Source: Histomonas meleagridis
Lineage: Eukaryota; Parabasalia; Tritrichomonadida; Dientamoebidae
DNA: 64,000 nucleotides
Direction of reading: 5' to 3'
NCBI GenBank assembly: GCA_020186115.1
Contig: WSYJ01000152.1
Location: 1-64,000, forward strand
How positions within the stretch are numbered: position 1 is the stretch's first letter; each line of letters starts with the position of its first letter. The notes under the pieces were generated by a model. The model was given only the letters and a program-made list of their open reading frames with translations, had not been told where the DNA came from and did no database searches. This document shows positions 42,903-53,001 of this stretch, piece by piece. The translations under genes were made by a program, and so were the position numbers.

Positions 42903-43529
42903 ATGCAAATCGAATTAAAATTCACCACTCCACTAGCAAAAGAATATTCTTTACTTCTTCCTCCGAAAACTACAGTTCGTGATATGCGGGTTGCTCTTGC
43001 TAAAAAGTATAATTTAGATATTCCATCCCATCAACTTGTTTATATGTCAAGACTTATTTCAGATGATAATATGACTATTGATTTTTTCAAGAATGAAAAC
43101 GAAGAAAATATACCAATCATAATTTTTAAAAAACCAACAGAAAAAGATCCTCCACCCAGGTGTAAAACGCCAGATCCTATTCTAGAGGCGCCACCTATAA
43201 TCACCAGCAATAGTAATAATAATTTTGACATCCAAAAATTAAAAGAAAATCTTATTGGAATGGGTTATGCAATTCCATGTATAGACTATGCTATTACAGT
43301 TAAAGGAAATGATGAAGGTGACATCGTAGACTTTTTTGAATCTGCTGAATTCTATCAAAATTTCCCTGCATCAACTCAATTTCAAGAAATGGTTCATACA
43401 ATTGTTGACATATATCCTGTTACCACAGAAGAAGCTGCCCAAATTCTTATTGCCAATAAATTCGACATTAACCTATCAATTTTAAAGACAGAAGAACTCC
43501 TCTACCAAATGCAAGAGGAACTCTTCTAA
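42903..43529 (+). CDS. Ubiquitin-like/UBA-domain protein
   Basis: A 208-residue protein. Residues 1-76 form a ubiquitin-like domain (MQIELKFTTPLAKEYSLLLP, VRDMRVALAKKYN, HQLVYMSRLISDDNMTI). After a proline-rich linker come two UBA-like three-helix segments: about 110-145 (LKENLIGMGYAIPCIDYAI) and about 160-195 (TEEAAQILIANKFDINLSI). UBL-UBA proteins such as Rad23, Dsk2 and Ddi1 shuttle ubiquitinated cargo to the proteasome. No STI1 or XPC-binding region is obvious, so the exact orthologue is open. Confidence 0.7.
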   Translation: MQIELKFTTPLAKEYSLLLPPKTTVRDMRVALAKKYNLDIPSHQLVYMSRLISDDNMTIDFFKNENEENIPIIIFKKPTEKDPPPRCKTPDPILEAPPIITSNSNNNFDIQKLKENLIGMGYAIPCIDYAITVKGNDEGDIVDFFESAEFYQNFPASTQFQEMVHTIVDIYPVTTEEAAQILIANKFDINLSILKTEELLYQMQEELF

Positions 43530-43804
43530 GGCAAGCCCATAATTTAATGTGTGCGTTCGATATGATTTTAACAATAAGATAAACAAAATTGGTAAACAAT
43601 ATTTTTCCTATTTTTAATCTTCTTCATGGTTTAATTAATTCATTCATAATTAGATAACCTAAGAGCATTAAGCAATAACTATAAAAATGCAAATATTAAA
43701 GTATAAAATGTGTAAATCTCAGAAATTTTCACTTTTTAAATTCGAAAAGGCGGTTTTCGGGGTTGTTTTACTTGATGTTGGTGAATTTCACCCCAAAATT
43801 CACT
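43530..43804. other. Short intergenic region between convergent genes
   Basis: AT-rich; no feature seen. Confidence 0.5.
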
Positions 43805-44575
43805 TTACCACATTGGTGGTTGCCAAAATTGTGGCTGCATTTCGTAACCTGGCTGCATGAAATCATTTTGCTGATAGAACATGTCGTAGTATGGATCCTG
43901 TGGTGGTAGAGGAGGAGGTGGCGGTGGTGGTGGAGGTGGCATGTGTTTTCCATATTTCATATGCTTCATTTCTTTCCTGCAGCAACGGCCTCTCATAAAT
44001 CGTGGTGGAGGAGGTGGTGGCATCATATGCTTGCAGAAATGCCATGGTGGAGGAGGTGGCATCATGCCAAATCTCCTGAGGAAACGCTTCCTCATTAACC
44101 ATGGTGGTGGCATACTGCATTTCTTAAAGCAAGGATCTTTACAGCAGCGATGGCCCCACATTTTGTCATGGAAATGTCGTGGTGGCCTTTCTTTATCGCT
44201 TTCACTTGATTCATCATCAGAAGATGAGGATTCAAAATGCTTCCTCTTGCATGGCCTTTCGTCGCCAGATTCGCTTGAAGATGAATCACTTTCAAAATGC
44301 TTGCGATGACCTTTCTTACAAGGTTTTTCTTCTTTATCACTGGTTTCCTTTTGTTTGTCACATGGTGATTGCTTTGACTTGCGGCTTGACCTCTTTTGGA
44401 TGATTTGATCAATATAACTTCTCATATTTTGAAGAATGTCAAGGATTTCATCATCGTCTTCAGAGCTATCGACTGTCTCTTCCTCATTCTTTTTTTCAGT
44501 CTTTATTTCAGCTTCATCTTCGACTTTTATTTCCTCCTTATTTGGCTTTTCTCCAAAGATATTTTTTTCTTCCAT
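43805..44575 (-). CDS. Proline-rich, Met/His/Cys-containing low-complexity protein
   Basis: A 256-residue protein with an acidic N-terminus (1-65), then Ser/Asp/Glu and RPCKRKHFESSSS-type repeats (two copies of K/R-KHFES-S), and then a C-terminal half of polyproline blocks (up to ten prolines) separated by basic, Met-, His- and Cys-containing segments such as RFGMMPPPPPWHF and HMKYGKHMPPPP. The end is Q/F/M/W-rich. Polyproline suits profilin or SH3/WW binding, and the Cys/His/Met clusters could hold metal; both are inference. I recognise no named family. The start is well supported by an initiator TCACTT (44578-44583) two bases before ATG. Confidence 0.7.
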   Translation of the reverse strand: MEEKNIFGEKPNKEEIKVEDEAEIKTEKKNEEETVDSSEDDDEILDILQNMRSYIDQIIQKRSSRKSKQSPCDKQKETSDKEEKPCKKGHRKHFESDSSSSESGDERPCKRKHFESSSSDDESSESDKERPPRHFHDKMWGHRCCKDPCFKKCSMPPPWLMRKRFLRRFGMMPPPPPWHFCKHMMPPPPPPRFMRGRCCRKEMKHMKYGKHMPPPPPPPPPPLPPQDPYYDMFYQQNDFMQPGYEMQPQFWQPPMW

Positions 44576-44583
44576 ACAAGTGA

Positions 44584-45155
44584 CAAATTTTTCCCGATAT
44601 TTGAATAATTTACGTAATTGTTCAGATCACTTCTTGTAATAAACCATTTAATACCAAAATTTTAACTGTAAATTTTTATTGAAATAAAATGAAGTTTTAT
44701 TATAAGATAATCATAGAATCGCAACGTTTCTTCATTATGTTTAAAAATGAGACCTTCTTTTTGGAGGATTTTTGTTGTTAAAGAAATGCCCGGAAATATT
44801 TGATAAAAATAATTAATTTAAAAATATTCTGCATTTAAAAAGCATTACCATTAATGCGGTTTTGTGGCTAATTAGTATTGTTTTTTGTGATATTCATGAA
44901 ATTTGCATAATTATTAGCAAAAAAAGATTAATGATCAATTTCTATTTAAATGATGAATTAATCTTATACACTTTTTATTTTCGCGATCTTACAAAAAATG
45001 TTTTAAAATATGAATTGATATAATTTATTTACTTCAAAACAAGCAAGAAATTTCAAAAATAGTGCATCTGTGCGATTAACGGTTTTTTTTTGCAATAAAC
45101 CGTTTGGAGACAGAATAAAATTCAATAAATGTAAAGTATTTAAAAATATTATCAA
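44584..45155. other. Divergent intergenic region
   Basis: AT-rich. TTAACGGTTT at about 45078 and AAACCGTTTG at about 45098 form an inverted pair of Myb-type boxes about 50-75 bases upstream of the next start codon. Confidence 0.5.
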
Positions 45156-48100
45156 ATGGATGAAATCGAAGAATACCTTAAAAAATTAGAAGATGTATCA
45201 GATAAAAACTACATAGAAAGAGCTACAAAAAATGTATATCATATTACTTCTCGAATGAAACTTACATATTTTAATGATCCAAAAACTGTTGTTCATATCT
45301 TCGAACACATCTTTCCCCTTACAAAAAACACAAATGTAAAACTACGTAGTAGAGCAGAAAGATTTGTTTTGCATTGGCTAAGTCTTTATGAGCTTACTCA
45401 TAAGGAAGATTTTTATAATACAATAAAATCATTTCCAATTGGTATTCTTTCCTCTATCCTTCCCATTCTTTCATATTCCATTCCCACTCTATCAGAAGCA
45501 GAACAAAGTAAGTGGAATATGTTTTTCATATGTGTATTCAATGCTCTTAGTCTTTCTGATTACGTTCATATCACCAATGAAACATGGCATTATCTCTGCA
45601 AAATCAGCAATGAAGAACAAGTCCATAAGTTAATTTTAAAAATGTGCAAAAATATCAAATATGTTAATCCAACAATAATTTTACTTAAAAAGAACTACAA
45701 GTTATACATGAACTTAATTTTTACTGAAAGTTCCTTTGAATTTATTAATCTTATTTTAGCTAATTCCAAACCGTTAAATGACGTTGATTTTCTTCCGATT
45801 ATTGTTCGAATTTCTGATTATTTATATAATGAAAATGAAAATCTTGAACGTGTTATACAACTTATTCCATTTATATGTCGTAAGAAGTTAACATTTGATG
45901 AGCAAACTTCATTATTACCGATATATACGTTTTTATATGAATCATGTAAAAACATTGAAAGTTATTATTATTTAGATGCATTAAATTCATTAACAAAATG
46001 TTGTAATATCAAACAAAATGTATTATTTCCATATTTAAAGTTTGCTAAGACTTATGACATTAAAATTCGATTAGCATCACTTCGAATATTATTTAATTTA
46101 ATTGATGATGGAGAACATAAAAACATTGTCTTAAATACATTTGAGTTATTATTAAGTGAGAAAAATGGACCAATTTTTTGTTGTTTAATTGATTACATGG
46201 AATATTATTTTCCAAAGTTAATTAAATGTAATGAAGAATTTGCTTATAAAGCAATTAATACTTTATTAAATCCGATACCGAAACAACCAATTTTACCTTA
46301 TTATGTATTAAAGTTATTAAATTCTTTACCCGATTTAAATGATAAACGATTTAAATTTAATGTTAAAGAAATAATTTATTTCTATTTGAAGTTAAATAAT
46401 GTTTTAAACTTCGATTTGTTTTTACATGAATTTAAAAAATTATTAAATAAATATCCAATTGATTTATATGTATATAATTTCGATTGGTTTAATAATTGTA
46501 CTGAATTAACATTAAATTTGATAAATGAACCAGAAATAATTATCGAATTACTTGACTTTAATTATTTAATACCAAAGTTATTTTGTATCGCTATAAATAA
46601 TTTAACTAAATTAAAATATGAAAATTGTTTTAATAAAGTTATTGATACTATTTTTGTAATAACAAATGGTTTAAATATATCGAAAAATAATTTCGGTTCT
46701 AATATTTGGTTAAATGAAAATGAACTTTTTAAACTTATAAAACATTATAATACAAATTTATCGAACACAATGATTGGTCATATGTTAATATCATTAATAA
46801 ATTATATATCGAAATTATATGAAAAAATCGAAATTTCGAATGAAATTAAAGAAGAATTAACAAATATATTAATGAAATTATTAAATTATATTCCAATTCC
46901 TTCATTACGTTTATTAAACTTGATTAAAAATGATAAAGAATTTATCGAAAATCAACTTCAAAAATATGAAAATTCAAATGATTTCGGAGAATTTGTTATC
47001 GAATTTTATGGTCCTGAAATAGCAATTCAAAAATATCATTCGAAATTAAAACATATAATTTCCACGAATTATGAAATTGCTCAAAAGATTGCGCCTTATG
47101 TTAATCAACCACTTGAAAAGATTCCAACATTTTTAGCATTTTCTAATATCGAAAAGCATCAAAAATGGGTTGAAGAATGTAAAAATTCGATACCAAACAA
47201 ATACTGGATCATTCCAAATGATCAAAACATAAAATCCGAATATAAAACAGTAAACTATAATTATAATGAACCAATTATTAAAGAAGGAATTAAGAATTTA
47301 TTTGATGGTACATTAATATCAATTATAAACTTTTTCTATTTCTCGAATAAAACTTTAACTATTCCGATAAATGAAGTCGAAGATTTTATTTTAAATAATA
47401 ATATTAATGATGTTCGACTTATTATTGGTTTCTTTTATTATTCATATAAACATCGATATTCAACTGAACGTATTGAAGAATGGTCTAAAAAATTAATATA
47501 TGATGGAACTGATATTTCATTATATTCGATTTCTTTGTTTTTAACAACTATAACTTGTAATTTATTAAAGTTACCAAACGAATTAGAGAAATTAATTGAA
47601 AATGTTTTAATAAGTTTTGGTTATTTCGGTGTTTCAATACGTAATTTAAATTACGCATTTACCGCCGAAAAAGGAATGAAATGGTTCTTCATTCGTTCTG
47701 TTGTATCTTTAGATCTTTCTGCGTTTTCGAATAACTTTCAAATAAAATCTGAATTTTCTAAATGTGATAAACTCAATGAAATTGTTGAGAATTTGTTTGA
47801 TAAAAAGGTAAATAATTCATTATTAACATTATCTACTTCATTAATTAACAAATGTTTTAAACCTAAAAATGAATATTTAATAAATAATAAAAATTATCCA
47901 TTGATACATAATAAATTGTTTTCAATGAAATATAATAACGAAATCGATAATAAAATAGAAATTGATAATAATTTAATTGATTTATTAATAAAATTATTAC
48001 AGAAAAAGAATTCATTTCAATATTATGTTATAAATATATTATCATATTGTAAATTAAATGTCGAACAAAACGAAAAATTAAAAAATTTGATTCTAAATGA

Positions 48101-48770
48101 CGAAATTTATAAATATATAATTCCATCAATTAGATGTATTGAACAAAATGATATTAAATCAAATGATATAATTTACTTCTTTTCGATTTTGCCGCCTTCG
48201 CAATTTAGAGCATTTTATCGATCGTTATTCATCGAATTTGCGCCAATTATAAAACAAAATTTAATCGACGAAATAATTTGCGTTTCTCCTCTTGTTAATC
48301 CTTTGTTTTCTTATGGTGTGATTAATGTGTATAATGAAAATGATTTATATTCAAACGTGATAATGAAAAAATATCCTGAGAACTTAAATGAGATGTTTAA
48401 CATGAGAAATAATGAAATTTTAATGTTTTATAATATTTTATGTAATGATCAAAAGTTTAATAAAATTGATGAGATTTCGAATTTGTTGTTTAAATTGGCA
48501 ATTTCAAATAACACAAATGTGAATTTTGCACAAAGTGTTTATTTGTTATTGAAGAAAAATAATTTCAAATTCGAAGAAATGTTATTAACTGATGAAGTTA
48601 TTAATAATTCGAATTTTTTGATATTTTGTTATTATTGTAAATTAGTTGCAAATGAAAATTCGTCGTTTAAAGAAATGGTTTGTGATAAGTTAAATGATGA
48701 AAATAGAAAAAAGTTCATACAAAAGGTTGAAAATTTCGATGACTTGCTCAAATATTGTAGTAACCAATAG
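45156..48770 (+). CDS. Large helical-repeat protein of unknown function
   Basis: 1204 residues, intact, with very high Asn/Ile/Leu/Lys content. The sequence is almost entirely amphipathic helices in HEAT/ARM-like pairs, for example KLRSRAERFVLHWLSLYE and DIKIRLASLRILFNLID. No transmembrane segment, signal peptide or catalytic motif is visible. Scaffold or transport adaptor is the natural reading, but I do not recognise the family. Codon use becomes more AT-rich after the first 250 residues. Confidence 0.75.
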   Translation: MDEIEEYLKKLEDVSDKNYIERATKNVYHITSRMKLTYFNDPKTVVHIFEHIFPLTKNTNVKLRSRAERFVLHWLSLYELTHKEDFYNTIKSFPIGILSSILPILSYSIPTLSEAEQSKWNMFFICVFNALSLSDYVHITNETWHYLCKISNEEQVHKLILKMCKNIKYVNPTIILLKKNYKLYMNLIFTESSFEFINLILANSKPLNDVDFLPIIVRISDYLYNENENLERVIQLIPFICRKKLTFDEQTSLLPIYTFLYESCKNIESYYYLDALNSLTKCCNIKQNVLFPYLKFAKTYDIKIRLASLRILFNLIDDGEHKNIVLNTFELLLSEKNGPIFCCLIDYMEYYFPKLIKCNEEFAYKAINTLLNPIPKQPILPYYVLKLLNSLPDLNDKRFKFNVKEIIYFYLKLNNVLNFDLFLHEFKKLLNKYPIDLYVYNFDWFNNCTELTLNLINEPEIIIELLDFNYLIPKLFCIAINNLTKLKYENCFNKVIDTIFVITNGLNISKNNFGSNIWLNENELFKLIKHYNTNLSNTMIGHMLISLINYISKLYEKIEISNEIKEELTNILMKLLNYIPIPSLRLLNLIKNDKEFIENQLQKYENSNDFGEFVIEFYGPEIAIQKYHSKLKHIISTNYEIAQKIAPYVNQPLEKIPTFLAFSNIEKHQKWVEECKNSIPNKYWIIPNDQNIKSEYKTVNYNYNEPIIKEGIKNLFDGTLISIINFFYFSNKTLTIPINEVEDFILNNNINDVRLIIGFFYYSYKHRYSTERIEEWSKKLIYDGTDISLYSISLFLTTITCNLLKLPNELEKLIENVLISFGYFGVSIRNLNYAFTAEKGMKWFFIRSVVSLDLSAFSNNFQIKSEFSKCDKLNEIVENLFDKKVNNSLLTLSTSLINKCFKPKNEYLINNKNYPLIHNKLFSMKYNNEIDNKIEIDNNLIDLLIKLLQKKNSFQYYVINILSYCKLNVEQNEKLKNLILNDEIYKYIIPSIRCIEQNDIKSNDIIYFFSILPPSQFRAFYRSLFIEFAPIIKQNLIDEIICVSPLVNPLFSYGVINVYNENDLYSNVIMKKYPENLNEMFNMRNNEILMFYNILCNDQKFNKIDEISNLLFKLAISNNTNVNFAQSVYLLLKKNNFKFEEMLLTDEVINNSNFLIFCYYCKLVANENSSFKEMVCDKLNDENRKKFIQKVENFDDLLKYCSNQ

Positions 48771-49336
48771 ATGTAAATGATATTTTTAGTAAACATTTTC
48801 ATTAAATATTTTTTGTATCAGAAGTCTAAATTCAAATTATATAAAAATGAATTTTATCAATGAGACTCTTAACTAAAATTTGTTTTGAACTTATTATTGA
48901 TTATGCTATTATAGAATTAATAATATCTTTGCGATTTGCAATATGAAAACATATTTTGTTCGAACTTCTCATATATTATTTTTATTTTCACCAATGTTTT
49001 GACATTAAAATATACTCAGAGTCAAAGAATATTCTTTTACATTAATTTTTATTAATCTTCAGCATATGCAATAAATAATCAGAACTCAACTAATATAATA
49101 CTCATTAAAATATTTTGAAAAAAAAACATTAAATATTCTTGTTTAGGCATCTGTTATAAGGTCTGCTATCTAGCGATATATTTTGAATAGTTCAAACTTT
49201 TTTATGAATTTGTGAAGGATTTGGATGGAAAGCATTTAAAAAACCGTCATAACCACCAAAGCGCATAGAATCCCCGATAAAATTTGATAAGGCATTTTAT
49301 CGGGCGCATGAAGTTAGAAATTGATTTCACTTCTTA
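48771..49336. other. Intergenic with an upstream hairpin
   Basis: AT-rich. Contains AAACCGTC at about 49242, a perfect 11-bp stem with a 10-base loop at 49273-49304, and the initiator TCACTT at 49327-49332. Confidence 0.55.
49273..49304. promoter_or_regulatory. Perfect inverted repeat upstream of the OYE-family gene
   Basis: CCCGATAAAAT and ATTTTATCGGG are exact complements around the loop TTGATAAGGC, 33 bases before the start codon. It could be a dimeric operator-like site or an RNA hairpin if transcription begins upstream; the initiator position argues that it is promoter DNA. Confidence 0.6.
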
Positions 49337-50488
49337 TTGTCTCAAGCAGGCTCTATTCTCTTTACTCCCAAACGAATTGGTCCCCTTACCATTCCCAATC
49401 ATTTCATGCGTTCTGCTACTTGGGAAGGTTTAGCAAATCCAGATGGCACAGCCACCAAGAGATTTTTTGATTGTTTTGAAGATCTTTCTAAAGGCGGTAT
49501 TGGACTTATAGTTACCAGTGGTTTTTCAGTCACGAACAAAGCCTTTGCTGTACCAAAACAAGGTGCCATGTTCACTAAAAAACATTCAGATGATTGGAAG
49601 CCAGTTATCGAACGTATTCATAAAAACGGCACCAAATTTGTCATTCAAATTGTCCATGGCGGTCCAGGTTCCATTGATCCTACAATGAAAGATCATGTAC
49701 CATATGTACCCACAGCCCTTACACCTGATCAACATGAACTTACAATCCCCGAAGTAGAAAGTATTGTTGACGAATATGCAAATTCAGCATATCTTTCATA
49801 TCTTGCAGGTGCTGATGGAATCCAAGTTCATGCCGCGCACTACGAACTTCTTTCATTCTTCCTCTCTCCAGCTAAGAATCATCGTACTGATAAATATGGC
49901 CAAAATCGTGCACGTATTATTGATGAAATTGTTACTGCGATTCGTGCCAAAGTTCCTGAATCATTTTCTATCTCAGTGAAACTTAATGTTAATGACTTTA
50001 TACCAAATGGTGTTACACCTAATATTGCATCTAAATACATTGCAACGCTCAAGAACAAAGTCGACTTCTTCGAACTTTCATGTGGAATGGAAGCGAGATA
50101 CTTCATGATGTCTGACTACAATGAGAAGTGCGCTGTACGCGGTGTTAAAAAGAACAAAAGAGAAGAGATGAAGAACATCATCAAGAAGGCTTACGAAGGT
50201 GTACCGTTCAGAAGGATGTACAACTTGGAGGCATATAGGCAATTGAAGAAGGATCATCCGGAAGTGCACTACGCTTTAGTAGGTGGAAATAGAATATTCA
50301 GCGAAATGGAAAATTTGGTCAAAAACGAAGGCGTAGACTTGATATCAATGTCAAGGCCATTCATATGTAACCCACACATCATCAACGATTTCAAGGATGG
50401 AAAGTTGGATAGGGCCGACTGCATCAACTGCGGATCTTGCTTGTTCAATGGTGACAACGGCGTATACTGCCACATGCCACGAGTTTAA
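49337..50488 (+). CDS. NADH:flavin oxidoreductase / Old Yellow Enzyme family
   Basis: A 383-residue TIM-barrel flavoenzyme. The start of the domain is SILFTPKRIGPLTIPNHFMRSAT; the substrate-binding pair appears in VHAAHYELLSFFLSP (the H-A-A-H motif) and the FMN phosphate site near VGGNR...ISMSRPF. A cysteine cluster at the end (DCINCGSCLF...YCHMP) resembles the iron-sulfur ligand segment of 2,4-dienoyl-CoA reductase-like OYEs, but the long C-terminal FAD/NAD domain is absent. Such enzymes reduce activated double bonds and in anaerobes are of bacterial type. The start is odd: no in-frame ATG exists between the upstream stop (49322-49324) and codon 24, so TTG at 49337, five bases after the initiator, stands where the start should be. 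Confidence 0.88.
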   Translation: MSQAGSILFTPKRIGPLTIPNHFMRSATWEGLANPDGTATKRFFDCFEDLSKGGIGLIVTSGFSVTNKAFAVPKQGAMFTKKHSDDWKPVIERIHKNGTKFVIQIVHGGPGSIDPTMKDHVPYVPTALTPDQHELTIPEVESIVDEYANSAYLSYLAGADGIQVHAAHYELLSFFLSPAKNHRTDKYGQNRARIIDEIVTAIRAKVPESFSISVKLNVNDFIPNGVTPNIASKYIATLKNKVDFFELSCGMEARYFMMSDYNEKCAVRGVKKNKREEMKNIIKKAYEGVPFRRMYNLEAYRQLKKDHPEVHYALVGGNRIFSEMENLVKNEGVDLISMSRPFICNPHIINDFKDGKLDRADCINCGSCLFNGDNGVYCHMPRV

Positions 50489-52550
50489 GTAAAACAAAAA
50501 CTCATTCATTCGTATGACTTTTGTTTTGTTTTATACATAAGTTGTAATGAAATAAAATGCGTTTCTTTGGTTGTTATCATCAAATTTAATGTTATGTTAA
50601 ATTGGTATTAGGGGAATATCAAAAAAAATTATACAAAATCTATTTAACATTTCTGAATTTAAATAATATTAATAATTTGATTCTGATGGAAGTATACTTC
50701 CGAAGTATAGTTGAATATTCTATTTTTATCTTCTTCATTAGAAAAAGTTATTTCAGAAGATTCTAGTGATGATTATTTTACTGACGAAGTTTCTACTGAT
50801 GATGATATTTCGGATGAAGTTTCAGGAAATAAAATCTTGGAGAATCAGTCACGCATTGGATATTGCCTAGAGGATAATTGATCACTTTTTAATATTCAAC
50901 TGTTTCTCCATATTGATAAAAATATTTTGGACTCAAAATTTTCCGTCCAATTCCATCTTTATGTTTTCTAATGTATACCCATTATTTGACTCTTTAACTT
51001 TTAATGCACGCAGAAAAACTTCAACACTTGTATACAATTTGTTTGGACTAAATGGGATTTCCTTCATCAACACCATTTATAGAAGCATATAATTTAATTT
51101 GTTAACTTAATTGCTTTAACAGTTGTTTAAAAGCACCTTCAATTATTTTTGTAAAAACAGAACCTTTCCATGATTTAGAAAATTGAACAAAATCTCTATC
51201 AGTGACAACTTTAAAGTTACTGTTTAATTTTATGGAATTTATATTTGAACTTTCATCAAAATCGATTTCGAAGTCATTAATTTTATCAGTATCGTTATAA
51301 GTAATTAATTACATATTATTTCTTAATTTTATATATGTTATACAATTTGCTTCTTCTTTAACTATACACTTTCTTACAAAAGTATAATCCTTTAATATAT
51401 TATCACTTAAAGTATAGAAATAATCTCCATCAGAATCTTTAGAAAGATTAATAATTCCATCAATAACAGAAATAGTTAATGATTCTTCTATCTGGTTCAC
51501 ATTATTTTCGATTACATATCCATCTTGAGTATAAACAGTATATTTATTTCTATAACAATCTTACTCATCTATATTATAAGACGAATGAATACCCTATTTA
51601 GTTATTGTATTTCATGAAATTCAATGCGTCTTTCTAAAATAGATATTCTTTTGATATATCTGCTGCCGCCGATTTATAATGATATAATATCAAAATGTTA
51701 AAAAAAAAACTCCAGTTTCATGTTTTTTTTTTAAGTTTATTAGTGGTGTAATCTTTCGTGTTAATTAAAATTAGTGTTTTGATAATAATTCATTTTTTAC
51801 ATTCAAACATGTGATAATTCAAATTTATTTCAATTATTGCTATAGGTTACACCGCTAATGATTGACAAACTTTAAACAAAAATAAAATAATAAATAAACA
51901 TCATTATATTCAATGAAACAAGTTTTTGATTAGAAAATCTTGATATCAATTCCGAGTATTTAGTGACCGTAATTCCCTTCTTATTTTTTGTAAGCGAATA
52001 CAATTTGAGAATCCTATTTTACAGTTAAATACAATAGGCTGTTAAATTTAAGCCATGACGAGTTCATAGAAAACCATTTCAACAAAAAATGTTATGATAC
52101 AATTTTGGTATGAACGCACAAATATCGAATGACTATTCAATTGAAACTTCTTCATAAAAAGTTGGTTGTTTTTTGTCGTTTTCCCTTAAATACATTCAAA
52201 TGTCAATTCTACACTTGTGAGCAAGTAAATGAAATCTTCTCATGTCACCTAATGTTACATGTGGCTTTCATAACATCCATAATAAATTCGAAGAAAACTC
52301 ACAACGTATCACATTGAACAACAGTTGTTACACACATTTCTGATTAAAAATTTGAGGATATTTGTTAAAGCTAAATCTATGACCAATATTATAAAGGCAT
52401 ATATCAAAACAATGAAATGTGATGTCCATTCCCAATTGATGATAACATTTATTCACATTGGCACTTTCATCCTCCTCGTAAATATCAACAACAATGTTTT
52501 TATTCAAAATAATTATTATTTAAATTCTCTCACTGAGAATAAAACAAGCA
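50489..52550. other. Long gene-poor stretch with a decayed frame
   Basis: Minus-strand 51560-50890 reads as a continuous but stop-ridden protein: NQIEESLTISVIDGIINL, then DSDGDYFYTLSDNIL, a TAA at about 51312, then FEIDFDESSNINSIKL and FSKSWKGSVFTKIIEGAF. It is an eroded gene of unknown family. 50700-50880 plus strand gives a short acidic S/D/E stretch. The rest, to 52550, shows only chance frames. Confidence 0.45.
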
Positions 52551-53001
52551 TATGCATAACAAAAGCATTCATTACATGCCAAGTAACAAGAGAGAACTCA
52601 TAAAGAGTAAAATATATTTACAAAAAATTCAAACAGCAAACAACATAAATCATTTACTGCAATGCGCTTCACTCAAAAATTCTATAAATAACAATATAAT
52701 AGGTTTTAAGCATTTTGTTTCTTCAAATTTAATAATTTCGTATTTTTATTCCAAAATAACTGCAATCTTTCATATCTCGCATAATATATATCATTTTAAT
52801 GAAAGTTTTCCATGTAATTTATCAATGAATTGCAGCAATAATATTCTTGAAAATCTACCAAAGATATTTAATGCATTAATTACTTCTATATATCCAAATA
52901 TAACTTTGTTCGTATTCATATTTTTTGTTTTTACTTTCTTTTTCGAAATTTATTTTAATCAGAAAAGCATTCATCAAAAAAACGAAGTTATTCCGATTTT
53001 A

